Shown here: in pieces, positions 19,704-29,332 of the stretch
How the letters are laid out: the number at the start of each line of letters is the position of its first letter
How positions within the stretch are numbered: the first letter of the stretch is position 1
DNA from: Adiantum capillus-veneris
Lineage: Eukaryota > Streptophyta > Polypodiopsida > Polypodiales > Pteridaceae
DNA length: 64,000 nt
Reading direction: 5' to 3'
Assembly (NCBI GenBank): GCA_014529385.2
Contig: CM043942.1
Location: 23,612,491-23,676,490 of the forward strand
Translations under genes and position numbers: made by a program
Notes under the pieces: model-generated
The model's database searches: none
Seen by the model: the letters and a program-made list of their open reading frames with translations, nothing else
What the model was told of the DNA's origin: nothing

Positions 19704-20352
19704 ATTTTCGAGAGTAGAGAGTCAGGAATTGAGCCCCTGCACGACCCCTTCGAGAGAGGCCAAGCGAAGGTTCGTCTGAATATTCGCGTTTTCCAGAGCG
19801 GTAACACTTTGGTTGAAACTCTAGAAAGTACTTGTAATCCATGTGTAGAGAGCATGCGTGAATGGAATTTGGATATTACCTGGCGCGTCGTCACGCGACA
19901 CATCTGAGCTGGAGGAATCCATGGCGAAGTGCGTGAAAAACTGGAATTTTCACGCGAAACCGGGCCTTTTCTGCACTTTTCGGTCGCGAAAAGTTGAAGT
20001 TTAAAAAGCTCTATGCGTCAGCGTGAGCGTTTGAAGGCGAGCAGGTGATGGCAGGAGTGCGGGAGTGCGAGCAGATGGGAGAGAGTAGACTCGAGAGAGG
20101 AGCAGAAGAGGAAAAATGAAGTTCTCTGTAAACTTTCAAGTCTCTGTAAGTGAGTTTTTTAATAAACTCAGGTTTCAGACCATAATTTAAAAAAAAACCC
20201 AAAATGTCCTGGCCACTTTTAATTAATTAAAGTGGTCACTTGAGTTAAATAAACCAAGGCCAAATGATAGCGTAAAAGAAAACTCCAGCGTTGTCTAAAA
20301 AAAAAGCGAACGCCCATCTGCCTGCGAGTGACGCGTGGAGGGGAAAATCGCA

Positions 20353-20383
<31 letters not shown>

Positions 20384-20541
20384 CTTGTGGGTATGCGTGC
20401 CCAGCACACACCAGAGGCTCCACTCTGGAGCTAGCAAGAGTGGAGCCAGCCCTTAAGAAAATGTCCACGTTGGAAAAAAAAACAACAACGCAGGTTCTAC
20501 TTCATCCTCTGCAGACTTGAGGCTCGCTCACAGAGAGAGGT

Positions 20542-20612
<71 letters not shown>

Positions 20613-20898
20613 GCTTCGCACAGAGGGACTTACAGAGAGATTCAAAAGGATATAGTATGCTGAGTTTTAATCTAAAACCAGCAATTTAATAAGTAATCCT
20701 GCAATTTCTATCAAGAATCAATAGAATCCACTGAAACATTATATTTTTCAGCATTTCCGCCTGTCGAATTGCTGAATTTCAGCAAAAATTAGCAAAAAGC
20801 ACCCTAAATTTCACCTGCAAATACACTTATGAGAAGAAAAACAATTGATTAAATAACCAATTCATAGGGTGCACACGGTCCTTCGTGCAGCTAAGCCG
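19704..20898 (-). other. Chromovirus leader with homopolymer and microsatellite
   Basis: About 1.2 kb between primer site and gag. On plus coordinates it holds an uninterrupted C39 run (20353-20391) and a CT tract (20544-20610). No conserved ORF; the Pro-rich plus-strand ORF here is a translation of the C run. Confidence 0.8.
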
Positions 20899-20910
20899 GC
20901 TCTGATACCA
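20899..20910 (-). other. Nested chromovirus primer binding site, initiator-Met tRNA
   Basis: Minus-strand TGGTATCAGAGC, extending by one further C of tRNA-iMet complement; it directly abuts the LTR. Confidence 0.93.
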
Positions 20911-21295
20911 TGTAACGAACGAGGAGAATGGATCTCCCGACTACATAGACCGCCTATAGATATGCGTCGGACGAACCACCCGACCATAGCCACCATCCAG
21001 CGGCTCCCCCGTGTTGGGGCCAACGTCCGAGGACGTAGGCGTGCACCTGTAAGACCGAGCGTCCCATACCACCCGGCCTCACCTCCTTGAGGTGACCTCG
21101 CGCACTCCTAGCCTTGCGGGCTAACCATTGGCACTCTGCCTGTGGGGGTCGATAACTGTAAATGAGGCCTTGTCCTCCCTTTTATAATAATGGCCGGCCA
21201 CACTGGCCGGGTTCACACTACGTCGGCCCGGACACTGGACGTCCATCCCGACGGCATCTGGGCTAGATCCCCTCTCTTGTCAACGGGACATAACA
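20911..21295 (-). repeat. Nested chromovirus 5' LTR
   Basis: 385 bp, the same length as the 3' LTR but with visible substitutions. TATAAAAGG at 21178-21186 (minus) is the likely promoter. Confidence 0.95.
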
Positions 21296-21403
21296 CCCAA
21301 GAACCCAAGTTCCTCGTGAACTTAAGAACCCAAGACCACAAGAACCCAGAAGAACCCACGACTTCAGTGGATGGTCATCACTCGAAGCGGAATAGATATT
21401 TTG

Positions 21404-22033
21404 CTTGGAGGTGATGAGCATGAGTAGGAGGTTTTTTCCGACCCTCCCCCTTCCCCATCTACGCCAAGGATTGCACTTACTCCTATGGAGGAGTTGGAGC
21501 AAATGTTTATGGACATGAAGTTAGAACACGAAGCAAGAAAAGCAGAAAGAATAGCAGAATTTGATCGTGAATGCAAAGAAATAAAAGCAGAAATGGATCG
21601 CAAACGTGCAGAAAGAAAATCTGAAAGAGAAGCAGAAAGAAAGGCTGCCATAGAGTGTGAGCATGAGCATGAGCAAGCGTGACACATGCAAGAGTTGTTG
21701 CGACTCTTTTCTCAAGTGTAGGCACATATGGAAGAGATTCGGGAAAAGGAGACTCTCTCAGTCTCTTCTTCTCCAAAGCATGACACACAGGATTTGCATA
21801 ATGATAAGCATGATGATTTGAATGATAATGATGAGCATGATGATTTGGATGACACTGACAAGCATGATGATTTGCATGATGTGATTTCTCACAAGCCTGG
21901 TGATTTGTATTGATCAAGACGTGATTGTTCACAAGGATTATGGTTTAGTTGATGCTTTTTCTAGCGAAGCTAACCTCGTTGCAGATTCGATCAATCACAA
22001 AGAATCGATCTTGGTTTTCGAGTCAAGGTCCAC

Positions 22034-22072
<39 letters not shown>

Positions 22073-22235
22073 CCCCCCCCAAAGGAAGATTCAATCAAAC
22101 ACAACGAACCGATCTTGGATCTCGAGCCTAGGTCCAAAGAACCCTTACAGGAAGTACTATGTGTTCAAATGATTCGTCAGCACGCATTGTTCGAGTGTTT
22201 CATTGTGATCGTTTCCTGTATTTTAGTAAGCGTCT
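21404..22235 (+). pseudogene. A2 coiled-coil, His/Asp-repeat protein (broken)
   Basis: Same protein as 3315-4430 but in several frames: ATG at 21414, coiled coil 21485-21682 (EELEQMFMDMKLEHEARKAE, then Lys/Glu-rich), HD repeats 21728-21930 (SSPKHDTQDLHNDKHDDLND), then DYGLVDAFSSEANLVADSIN at 21930-22020. An AC microsatellite (22035-22071) has grown exactly in the duplicated SRSKEP repeat. The A2 HD block is shorter than in A1 (about four against seven or more units), so repeat number varies between copies. Confidence 0.75.
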
Positions 22236-22891
22236 TTGATCCCTTTTGATAGGAATGACATGTTGTACGTTAGGCACGTTTCACTCATGAATGAGCATGA
22301 ATATATGAGGATTTTTCATGAAAAGATGAACTGTTTGCATTTAAGAAAGTCACATTCCATGTCTCTTCCTTGGCATGACACATTCGTAGCAAGAGCACAA
22401 GAAAGTATAAGCACCAAGCATGGGCATGTCCATTGTGATTTGCCAGAGTTGAATGATTTAGATCAGAAGAAAAAATTCGATCTCATTGTTTGCATGTGTT
22501 TGATGAACGGTTTGGCACACTCCGTCTCTATGTTCATCTACATTGCATACACAGTCATTAGAGAAGACAAGAGCTGTTCCAGTCACTTTACATGGAATAG
22601 GTATGTTCATGTTTTTGTGTTGGAAGTGGTTTCAGGAATTTTCAGCCATGGAGATTCTTGAAGAAGAAAGAAGCACGACCCTAGACGAAGTTGAAGCATG
22701 GAAGGATCCATAGAAGACTTTGTGTCGCTTTCGACGCGGCCCAAAGAAGCAAGCGTTGCAGACCTTTATGAAGTTCAAGTATCGCACGACCCATGCATCA
22801 GAGTGGGCCGGCGAAGAGTCCTTCCTAGGATTCAAGACCCTGTTGGCGATCTCCCTCGACGCCATACAGTTCGGTACCAGTACCTCACTTT
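22236..22891 (+). pseudogene. A2 distal frames
   Basis: 22236-22661 reads MLYVRHVSLMNEHEYMRIFH (end of the A1 long ORF) straight into KSHSMSLPWHDTFVARAQES without a break, which shows that these belong to one protein. From about 22648 the next frame carries EVEAWKDP, a stop, then CRFRRGPKKQALQTFMKFKY and a stop just before the polypurine tract, as in A1 2745-2990. Confidence 0.6.
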
Positions 22892-22904
22892 GAAAAGGAG
22901 GGGA
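22892..22904 (+). other. A2 polypurine tract
   Basis: GAAAAGGAGGGGA directly before the 3' LTR. Confidence 0.9.
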
Positions 22905-24142
22905 TGTCATGTGACACATCTAACCCTATGTGTCCGTGGACAAGCTACAACATGACCAGGGTTTAGTTCAGTCAAGTAAGTCTAGAATAGGAAGTGTTCT
23001 GGCACTTTTGTGAGTCTGTTCGCAGACCGTGCATGCCCAGACACTTACATTAGATGCATATCCTCCGGTTGCACACAACATGATCATCATATTTCCATCA
23101 TAACCCATCAGGAGCATTTTTACAATGCATAGACCTATTTTCCCTATTTTTGACATTTTTCACTTATTATTTTTAAGCGACTTTTGTTGGAAAGTAGGTA
23201 GGGTAATTTTGCTAAGTTTGTATATAAGCAAACCTAGCGCTAGCACTTTCTGGCAGAAGAGGCAGCAGGAGGACCTCTCAACAGGCACCTTCTCAACAGG
23301 ACCCCCGACTGCATGACCTAGCGTTTTTGCAACTCAGCATCAAGCTAGTGTTTTTGCAATGATAGATCAGCCTTGGCGATTTTGCATTGCAGAGGAGCTT
23401 CCGCATTAGCAGACATAACAGTACCACTTGACGACAGCAGATCAGCCCTAGCGTTAGTGGATTTCCTCCAGCAACAGATTTTCAGCCCTAGCGTTTTTGC
23501 ATTTGCAAGACACTTCAGCGTTTTGCAGATTCACCGCGACGGAACATCAAGAAACACCAGCGTTTTCAATTTTCAGCAATCAGATACCGCAGTAGAGTCC
23601 CGAACCTCGCAGATCTCACCTTCCCGCAGCAGATCCTCGTCGCACGGTGAAATCCATCAAGGTTTACAGATTCAACCTAGATAACGCAGATTTCAGCATC
23701 TGCGTTTTTAGCGCGTCGTCGTTGCAACGTCGTCATCGCCGTCGTCATCGACATAGAGTCAGAATTCAGCAGATAAAGATTTGCAGATTTCAGCCATTCA
23801 CATTTTCAGATTTCAGCCCGTCTCGTCGTCGTCCTCATCGTCGTCGACATCGTCGGCAAGTCCAAGCATTGTAGAGATTTGTGCAATCATAAGTAGACTG
23901 CTCTCGCCATAGAGAGTGGGGCCCTTGGAGGAGGGTTTTACAACGTCTCTGATGTCGTATTCTCCTCTCTATCTCTCAGTCTCATGCACCTTCACGCACA
24001 GTGTCCATTCACTTTGTTTGTATCCATTGCACTCTCATTAAAGAACGGAAGGCTCTCCCTTCACTAAGAAAAAGGAACCCTGAGCAGAGTTCGAAGCATT
24101 CATCTTGAGAAAATTTCAACATTCATTCCGCTGTACCTTACA
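22905..24142 (+). repeat. A2 3' LTR
   Basis: 1238 bp. Starts TGTCATGTGACA (one change from the palindrome of the other LTRs) and ends TTACA before TSD GGAAG. Closely related to 13158-14356 with several small indels. Confidence 0.92.
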
Positions 24143-24147
24143 GGAAG

Positions 24148-24534
24148 CATGAGTTCCAGACGTAGGAACAACAGAAGGTAGCAATTTCAACAAAGACTCC
24201 TGTCCTGAGACTGCATATGGCCAAATTTGCCACACCCAAAACAGGCACCTGCAAATTTCCCCCATTTGAGTTTGAACGGCCTTTTGACTACCATTGGATC
24301 ACCAGAGTCTACCATAATTCCTTACAGCGTCGGCTTATCCGTATCCCATAACACACAAAATCTATTGGAATTAGTATCCAAGTTTTGGGGGCATATCACT
24401 TTGCCTAATTGAGCAGCTAGAAGAGGCAAGAAATGCTTCCAAGTCCATGGAAATCCGACTATTTCCACCCAAACTGGGCACCTATGTCGTATCAAGCTCT
24501 GACAATCTTTAGTAAGCGCCCATGGCAATACATG
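24148..24534 (-). pseudogene. LINE-AC ORF1, DUF4283-like end and zinc knuckle
   Basis: Minus-strand frame with VLPWALTKDCQSLIRHRCPV, WVEIVGFPWTWKHFLPLLAA and LGKVI, the pattern of the DUF4283 RNA-binding region of plant LINE ORF1. Below 24320 it continues as CFGCGKFGHMQSQD, a CCHC knuckle whose last Cys is lost. The protein would bind LINE RNA. It is separated from its N-terminal part by the solo LTR (24535-25165) and from its C-terminal tail by the A2 insertion. Confidence 0.72.
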
Positions 24535-25165
24535 TGTCACAATCGAGTGACGTGGCGTGCCTAGTACACACACAACAGTCCCAGTGGTTGGCGGCGGAAA
24601 TGATGATGCTGGCAAGCAATGACAAGGTAGCCCGGTAAAACGCTGACGTGGCATGGCTGTACGGCAGCCCCCCGCAAAATGCGGCGCGAATCCCGAAAAA
24701 GCAAAGTACGGAGGCCTGTGCTTTTGGCTGCGTTGGATTCTACGCAAGGAGAAAGCAGAGAGAGAGCTTTTAAAAGCTTTGCTTTATTTTGCCTATCAAA
24801 GGGGCTGGAGAGAGAGGAATAAAAAAAGGATAGCTTTATTTTTGGGACAGCTTTTGATTTTCAGCTTTTGGGGCTCTGCTTTTAGCATCCCTTGTAATCT
24901 CTTTAAATATGTGGGTAGGCCACTCACAACTGAGAGCATCTGGACGCAGAGTCTGAGTGTGAGCACCTGCCCGCACTCTTGTACTTTGAACACAGATTAA
25001 TACAAAAAGAAATACCGAAAGGGGCGCCAGTCTTTGGGGCCAATATCTCTAGGCACGGAATTCCGCCGGGCCAATGTCGAATCAATTGTGAACTGTGAAC
25101 TGTTTGAAGTGATTATTTGCGGTGTCGTGGTAGATTCTCGACTTGGAGTGTCCAAGTCTGTTACA
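24535..25165 (+). mobile_element. Solo LTR of element-B family
   Basis: About 631 bp, TGTCAC...TTACA, flanked by CATG on both sides (24531-24534 and 25166-25169; 4 bp exact, 5 bp ambiguous because TG is shared). It matches the 3' LTR of element B (44393-45151), including AAAGAAATACCGAAAGGGGC at 25005 and the final TTGGAGTGTCCAAGTCTGTT. No internal region is present. Joining the flanks makes the LINE-AC ORF1 readable across the site. Confidence 0.75.
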
Positions 25166-25169
25166 CATG

Positions 25170-25580
25170 TGTCATTTGCATATTGAAAAACAAAGGCGAC
25201 ATTTCCAATAATTGCGAGCGGGCTTCCATGTCTACCAATAACACCTCTTAAAAACCATGGGCACCAAAATACACCCCTCGGACAGCTTGTCTTTTTAACA
25301 GAAAATCAACCCATTGACCTACATCTGGTGCTGAGGGCATCTTGCCAGGGAAGAACAAAATAACCACATTCAACGCATATTGTGCAACCGGATCCATAAG
25401 CTGCTGAACCGGAATAACCACTTCAGGAGCTGGCTGCTGATCTTCCCAGGCATTCTGAGCATTTGCAAAATCATCAGACAAACACTCTTTAATGATGTTT
25501 GTAGCATCCATCGAGGGAAGATCCACCTGTTTCCTATGCTTATATACAACTTCTTCTGCCATAACCAACGGAAACCGCAC
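25170..25580 (-). pseudogene. LINE-AC ORF1, N-terminal part
   Basis: Frame including MAEEVVYKHRKQVDLPSMDA (ATG at 25562), NAWEDQQPAPEVVIPVQQ, then YALNVVILFFPGKMPSAPDV and FLRGVIGRHGSPLAI, the beginning of a DUF4283-like domain. It runs into the solo LTR; one small frameshift near 25180 is needed to continue into 24534. Upstream at 25648-25662 is a T15 run (A15 on the LINE strand). It would be the first ORF of a two-ORF LINE. Confidence 0.65.
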
Positions 25581-25697
25581 TTTCTACAGACGAAGGTCTA
25601 CTTTCAATTAAAGACTACTGCTTGAAACAGACACCGAATAAGTACCCTTTTTTTTTTTTTTTGATTTTTCAAACTTTCTTGGAAAGACTCTGCTGAA

Positions 25698-25985
25698 CAC
25701 AGCAACTAAGAGAATCTCTTGCTGCAAATATACATACACAGACACACCACACACACTCACACCTCTCAATCTCTCACAACACGACAGGACCGCGTGCATG
25801 CAAAAACAAACTTAAACCTCTGGCGCGATGTGAAGGGCCTACACAGCAACTAAGAGAATCTCTTGCTGCAAATATACATACACAGACACACCACACACAC
25901 TCACACCTCTCAATCTCTCACAACACGACAGGACCGCGTGCATGCAAAAACAAACTTAAACCTCTGGCGCGATGTGAAGGGCCTA
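25698..25985. repeat. 144-bp tandem duplication
   Basis: Units 25698-25841 and 25842-25985 are almost identical, each with ACACACC-rich sequence. Probably within the 5' UTR of the LINE-AC copy or its flank. Confidence 0.92.
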
Positions 25986-26345
25986 CACACGGTAGATGTT
26001 GTGTAGGATAGAGTCGCACGACAGACGAGTGGCAAAAGGATTCGCACCACACTCAAATACCCCTCACACTCACACACACACAGACACACACAGACACACA
26101 CATACCTAGACAAAATGCATGCTGAACAAAGGCCTTGAATCAAACTGCGGAGAGGCAATAAGCTGCTCTGTGGACTTCCTGTCACAAAGCAGAGAGTAGC
26201 TCATGGAGGTCGAAGAGGCACGCAGTGGGAGAATCTTGCAGAAGCCCAGAGGGCGCAGGGGCAGAATGCACGAGGCTGGAGGGGCGTTGAAAACGCGCAG
26301 AGCCCAAAGGGCAGCGCTGAAGAGGCTTGAGCGCGCACTCACGCA

Positions 26346-26347
<2 letters not shown>

Positions 26348-26390
<43 letters not shown>
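26348..26390. repeat. (AC)n microsatellite
   Basis: Tract on the 5' side of the LINE-AC relic; with 8192-8221 it would bracket the whole LINE. Confidence 0.97.
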
Positions 26391-26392
<2 letters not shown>

Positions 26393-26394
26393 CC

Positions 26395-27965
26395 CTGTCT
26401 ATACCTCTTGGTGATCTCTCTTCTATACCATTGTCTTATATGCTTACATCACATTCCAGGTGTTACATGTGGCAGAGGATGTTGCAAACCTTCTTAATAT
26501 TCAGCTGTACGTGTGAGTGAAAGTTTACTGTGGGTTATGCTGGAGCGTGACCTTATTGCTTTAATGCATAATAAAGATTATTGAAAGCAACTAATTTCCA
26601 CAACTTAAGAGCCTTTCCTTCTGGTTCTTATCAATGTGAGTTTGTGTACAAGACATGATGTTGAGGGTTTTTAATGAACTCTTCTTTTACTGTACATGTG
26701 GACACTATGTCATCAGCAGCTATACATCCTGGTTGGACAATGTAAAGCTGATCTAGTGTTTTTCCTATCTCAGCATCAAGGTCAAAGTACCGACATGACA
26801 GATTTCCATCAAGGGCAAGAACTCCTGAGCAACAGGAGGAAAGAAAGAGAATTCTAGAGGCTGCAACTGCCATCATGGATCGTCCAACACGACCCAGCTC
26901 AAGGTTTTCATAAATTTTTAGATTTTGTTTTTTGAAGCTTCTAATACAGAGCACTGGTTACTGAGACACCCGTGGCCAGTAAATTTAAGGTCTTTGATGT
27001 GTCATTGTTCATTTTAGCATCAATATTTATTGCCTTGGGTGTGCATACTACCTTCATGAGAGATGTCCTTAACTGAGTTGCAAAACATTGCATGATGCCC
27101 AGCCAGAGGGGGAATTTTTTGGGGCATAGATTCCTGCTAATGAAGTTCTGCTTAGCCATGAACGATAGTTGTTTTGAGGACAAGCATATGCCTCTAAAAG
27201 GAGCTCAAACATACTGCAATCATTGACTCTATGATGTGTATATGCTACTAGATCTTTTATTTGTACACATGGGTAGCACACAAAGAAAGCCAGAGACACT
27301 TTTTTTCTTCTAGTCACAACACGACTACTGTCAAACCTTGCACAAAACCCACAGTCAATACAGAACAACAGTGTCCGTGTGCTTGTGCACATACATGCAT
27401 ACTGAGGTGTGCTCCTCTTCTTTTCCTTGTCGCTATAGTATGTGAATGTCAATGTACCTCATGCAATCTCTGATTCGTATCCATTAAGCTGTTGAAATGT
27501 GGGCACCCCTTGCAGCAACCCAGGACTCCCACAAACAGGCTTATCTCCACTCGAGAGAGCTGTAAGATATCACCCCATCTTTTGTAATCGATTCATGTTA
27601 ATTTCTGTTACATATGTTCTATTTAAAGAAGGAACTTCGAAAATTTTTAATGGATTTGTGGGGCTGTACTTATACTTGTTGCTGAATGCAGGCTGAGAGA
27701 GAGCGGATGGTTCTTGACATCAAAGTCAAACTACAAGTATGATGTTGACTTTTTTCTTTGAGTAGCAGGTTCAAATGCTCAATTATGGAGCTTTAAGTTC
27801 AAACAAGTAAAGCAATAGAGCATTTATATTTTTTAGGAAAGACTCTCGTAAGCATGGGGCACCGCATGTATACAAAAGAATCTCTTTTAACTGTTCATTC
27901 TTGACATTATTGCATGTATTTCAATCGTACTTTCAGTAGGTAAGAGTAGGAGTACTATGTCTGCC
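26395..27965. other. TE-poor interval, mostly unassigned
   Basis: About 1.6 kb without LTR, LINE or microsatellite signatures. Only the weak minus-strand ORF pair described separately is notable. Confidence 0.4.
26631..27183 (-). other. Unrecognised ORF pair, possible gene remnant
   Basis: Two abutting minus-strand frames: 27183-26941 (80 codons, contains FPLWLGIMQCFATQLRTSLM) and 26954-26631 (107 codons, contains ENLELGRVGRSMMAVAASRI and CRYFDLDAEIGKTLDQLYIV). Composition is that of ordinary soluble protein, not low complexity, and neither resembles the Ty3 or LINE proteins of this window. They overlap in different frames with no obvious splice pair. They could be decayed exons of a host gene, part of an unrecognised element, or chance. 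Confidence 0.25.
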
Positions 27966-28672
27966 ATTGTACTGTTTACTTTGATCGATAGTTATTTTGG
28001 CTTGTAACCTGCTCATGGCCTGTGACCTCGCTGCACCTGTCAGCTTTGTACTTCCCCTGGGACTGAATCATTCTACAGCATCTCCAGGGACTTAGTACTA
28101 GTAATACAGCTCTGTTTTCTTTGAAAAAGAAAAGAGCCTGGGCAATCTTTTCACTTCGAGTATTTGAGTGTCTCCAGCTATTCCTCTCTGACCACATGCC
28201 TATCCTGTGGCATATCATCCTCTTTACAAGTCACATAGAAGAACTTTTTGTAGAGCAAGATATCCATGACTTTCAGAGCAGCATACGACCTCTTCTGTGC
28301 AGAGTAGAGTCATTATTACCCAGCACAGAATGAGCATACCGCGTTGTCAGACTGTACCGATTGACTTCTGTGTAAACTTTCTTGACTGAAATCTCTTTAG
28401 CTTCCTTGATGGAAAAATTACATCACCTTGGCTATAAGTCGACTGTTATAAGATTCAAGACAGGACGCTTACATGAGTTTTGAATATAAATGAGCCCATT
28501 TGTATGCATCTCTGTTTCCCTCAACAGATGAAATGTTGTTCATTGTCACCCCATTCTTTCTCACTCCACCTGTGCGCACCCTATTGGCGTCTGGCTGTCC
28601 CCTCCTGCACCTGCCCTTGCTTCTCTGCTGCTACTGAGTCATTTGAAGCTTGGAGCAGCGCTATGTATGTCA
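27966..28672. repeat. Tandem segmental duplication, unit 1
   Basis: About 706 bp, homologous to 28673-29325 (offset 693-706 bp). Shared landmarks: CTGTTTACTTTGA, ACTTCCCCTGGGA...GAATCATTCT, TAATACAGCTCTGTTTTCTT, CCTATCCTGTGGCA. No ORF is conserved. Confidence 0.85.
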
Positions 28673-29325
28673 TTGTGCTGTTTACTTTGACTGATAGTTA
28701 TTTTGTCTGGTAGCCTGCTCGTGGCCTTTGGCCTTGCCGTACCTTTCAGCTTTTTACTTCCCCTGGGAGTGAATCATTCTGCATCATCTCCAGGGGCTTT
28801 TTAGCACTAGTAATACAGCTCTGTTTTCTTTGAAGAAGCAAAAGAGCAATCTTTTCACTTCCAGTATTAAAGTGCCACAGGCTCTTCCTCTCTCACCACA
28901 TGCCTATCCTGTGGCAGATCATCCTCTAGAAAAGTCACACTGGAAGAACTTTTTGTAGAGCAAGATATCTACGACTCTCAGAGCAGCATACGACCTCTTC
29001 TCTGCAGAGTAGAGTCATTATTACCCAGCACTGAATGAACATACTGCGTTGTCAAACTGTACTGTTTGACTTTAGTGTAAACTGGAATCCCTTGAGCATC
29101 CTTGATGAAAAATTACATCACCTTGGCTATAAGTTGACTGATATAAAATTCAAGACAGGATGCTTACATGACTTTTGCATACAGATGAGCCCATTTGTGT
29201 GCATCTCTGTTTCCCTCAACAGATAAAATGTAGTTCATTGTCAACCCATTCTTAGTCGTTCACCTGTGCACACCCTATTGGAGTCTGGCTGTCCACTCCT
29301 GCACCTGCCCTCGCTTCTTTGCTGT
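28673..29325. repeat. Tandem segmental duplication, unit 2
   Basis: Second unit. Its right end joins the truncated 3' side of LINE-CT at about 29330. Confidence 0.85.
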
Positions 29326-29332
29326 TTTCCGT

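Larger units (their letters stand above)
14776..21295 (-). mobile_element. Chromovirus (Ty3) nested in A2
   Basis: Complete 6520-bp Ty3 element on the minus strand, inserted in the leader upstream of the A2 ORF, TSD CCCAA at 14771-14775 and 21296-21300. Both LTRs are exactly 385 bp. Order on the minus strand: 5' LTR 21295-20911, primer site, 1.2-kb leader, gag, protease, RT, RNase H, integrase with chromodomain-like tail, polypurine tract, 3' LTR 15160-14776. The coding region is damaged (79-bp duplication in gag, two frameshifts, two in-frame TAG), so it is non-functional although structurally whole. Confidence 0.95.
13158..24142 (+). mobile_element. Family-A non-autonomous LTR retrotransposon, copy A2
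   Basis: Plus-strand element with TSD GGAAG at 13153-13157 and 24143-24147. LTRs are 13158-14356 and 22905-24142, the primer site 14358-14369, and the polypurine tract 22892-22904. It contains a whole chromovirus at 14776-21295; without that and its 5-bp duplication A2 is about 4.46 kb, matching A1 (4.34 kb). It interrupts ORF1 of the LINE-AC relic. Its internal coding region is the same His/Asp-repeat protein as in A1 but broken by frameshifts. Confidence 0.92.
8222..25640 (-). mobile_element. LINE-AC, long copy interrupted by three insertions
   Basis: Non-LTR retrotransposon on the minus strand. From 5' to 3': ORF1 (25580-24148 and 13157-12742), endonuclease (12701-11877), linker (to 11505), RT C-terminal half and Cys/His region (10328-8266), 3' UTR, then eight A residues and (GT)n. 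Insertions: solo LTR 24535-25165, family-A element 13158-24142, LINE-AC 3' fragment 10331-11246. Without them about 5 kb remain, near full length for a plant L1-type LINE, but the N-terminal RT (fingers and palm before YADD) is missing. AC tracts lie at 8192-8221 and 26348-26390. The 5' limit near 25640 is uncertain. Confidence 0.75.

Noticed and set aside
20335-20520. ORF with a poly-proline stretch
   Set aside because: Translation of the C39 run within a retrotransposon leader.
26182-26391. Minus-strand ORFs starting with Cys-Val repeats
   Set aside because: Translation of the AC microsatellite; the same applies to Ser-Leu ORFs over CT tracts (33076-33420, 46858-47091, 58711-58941).
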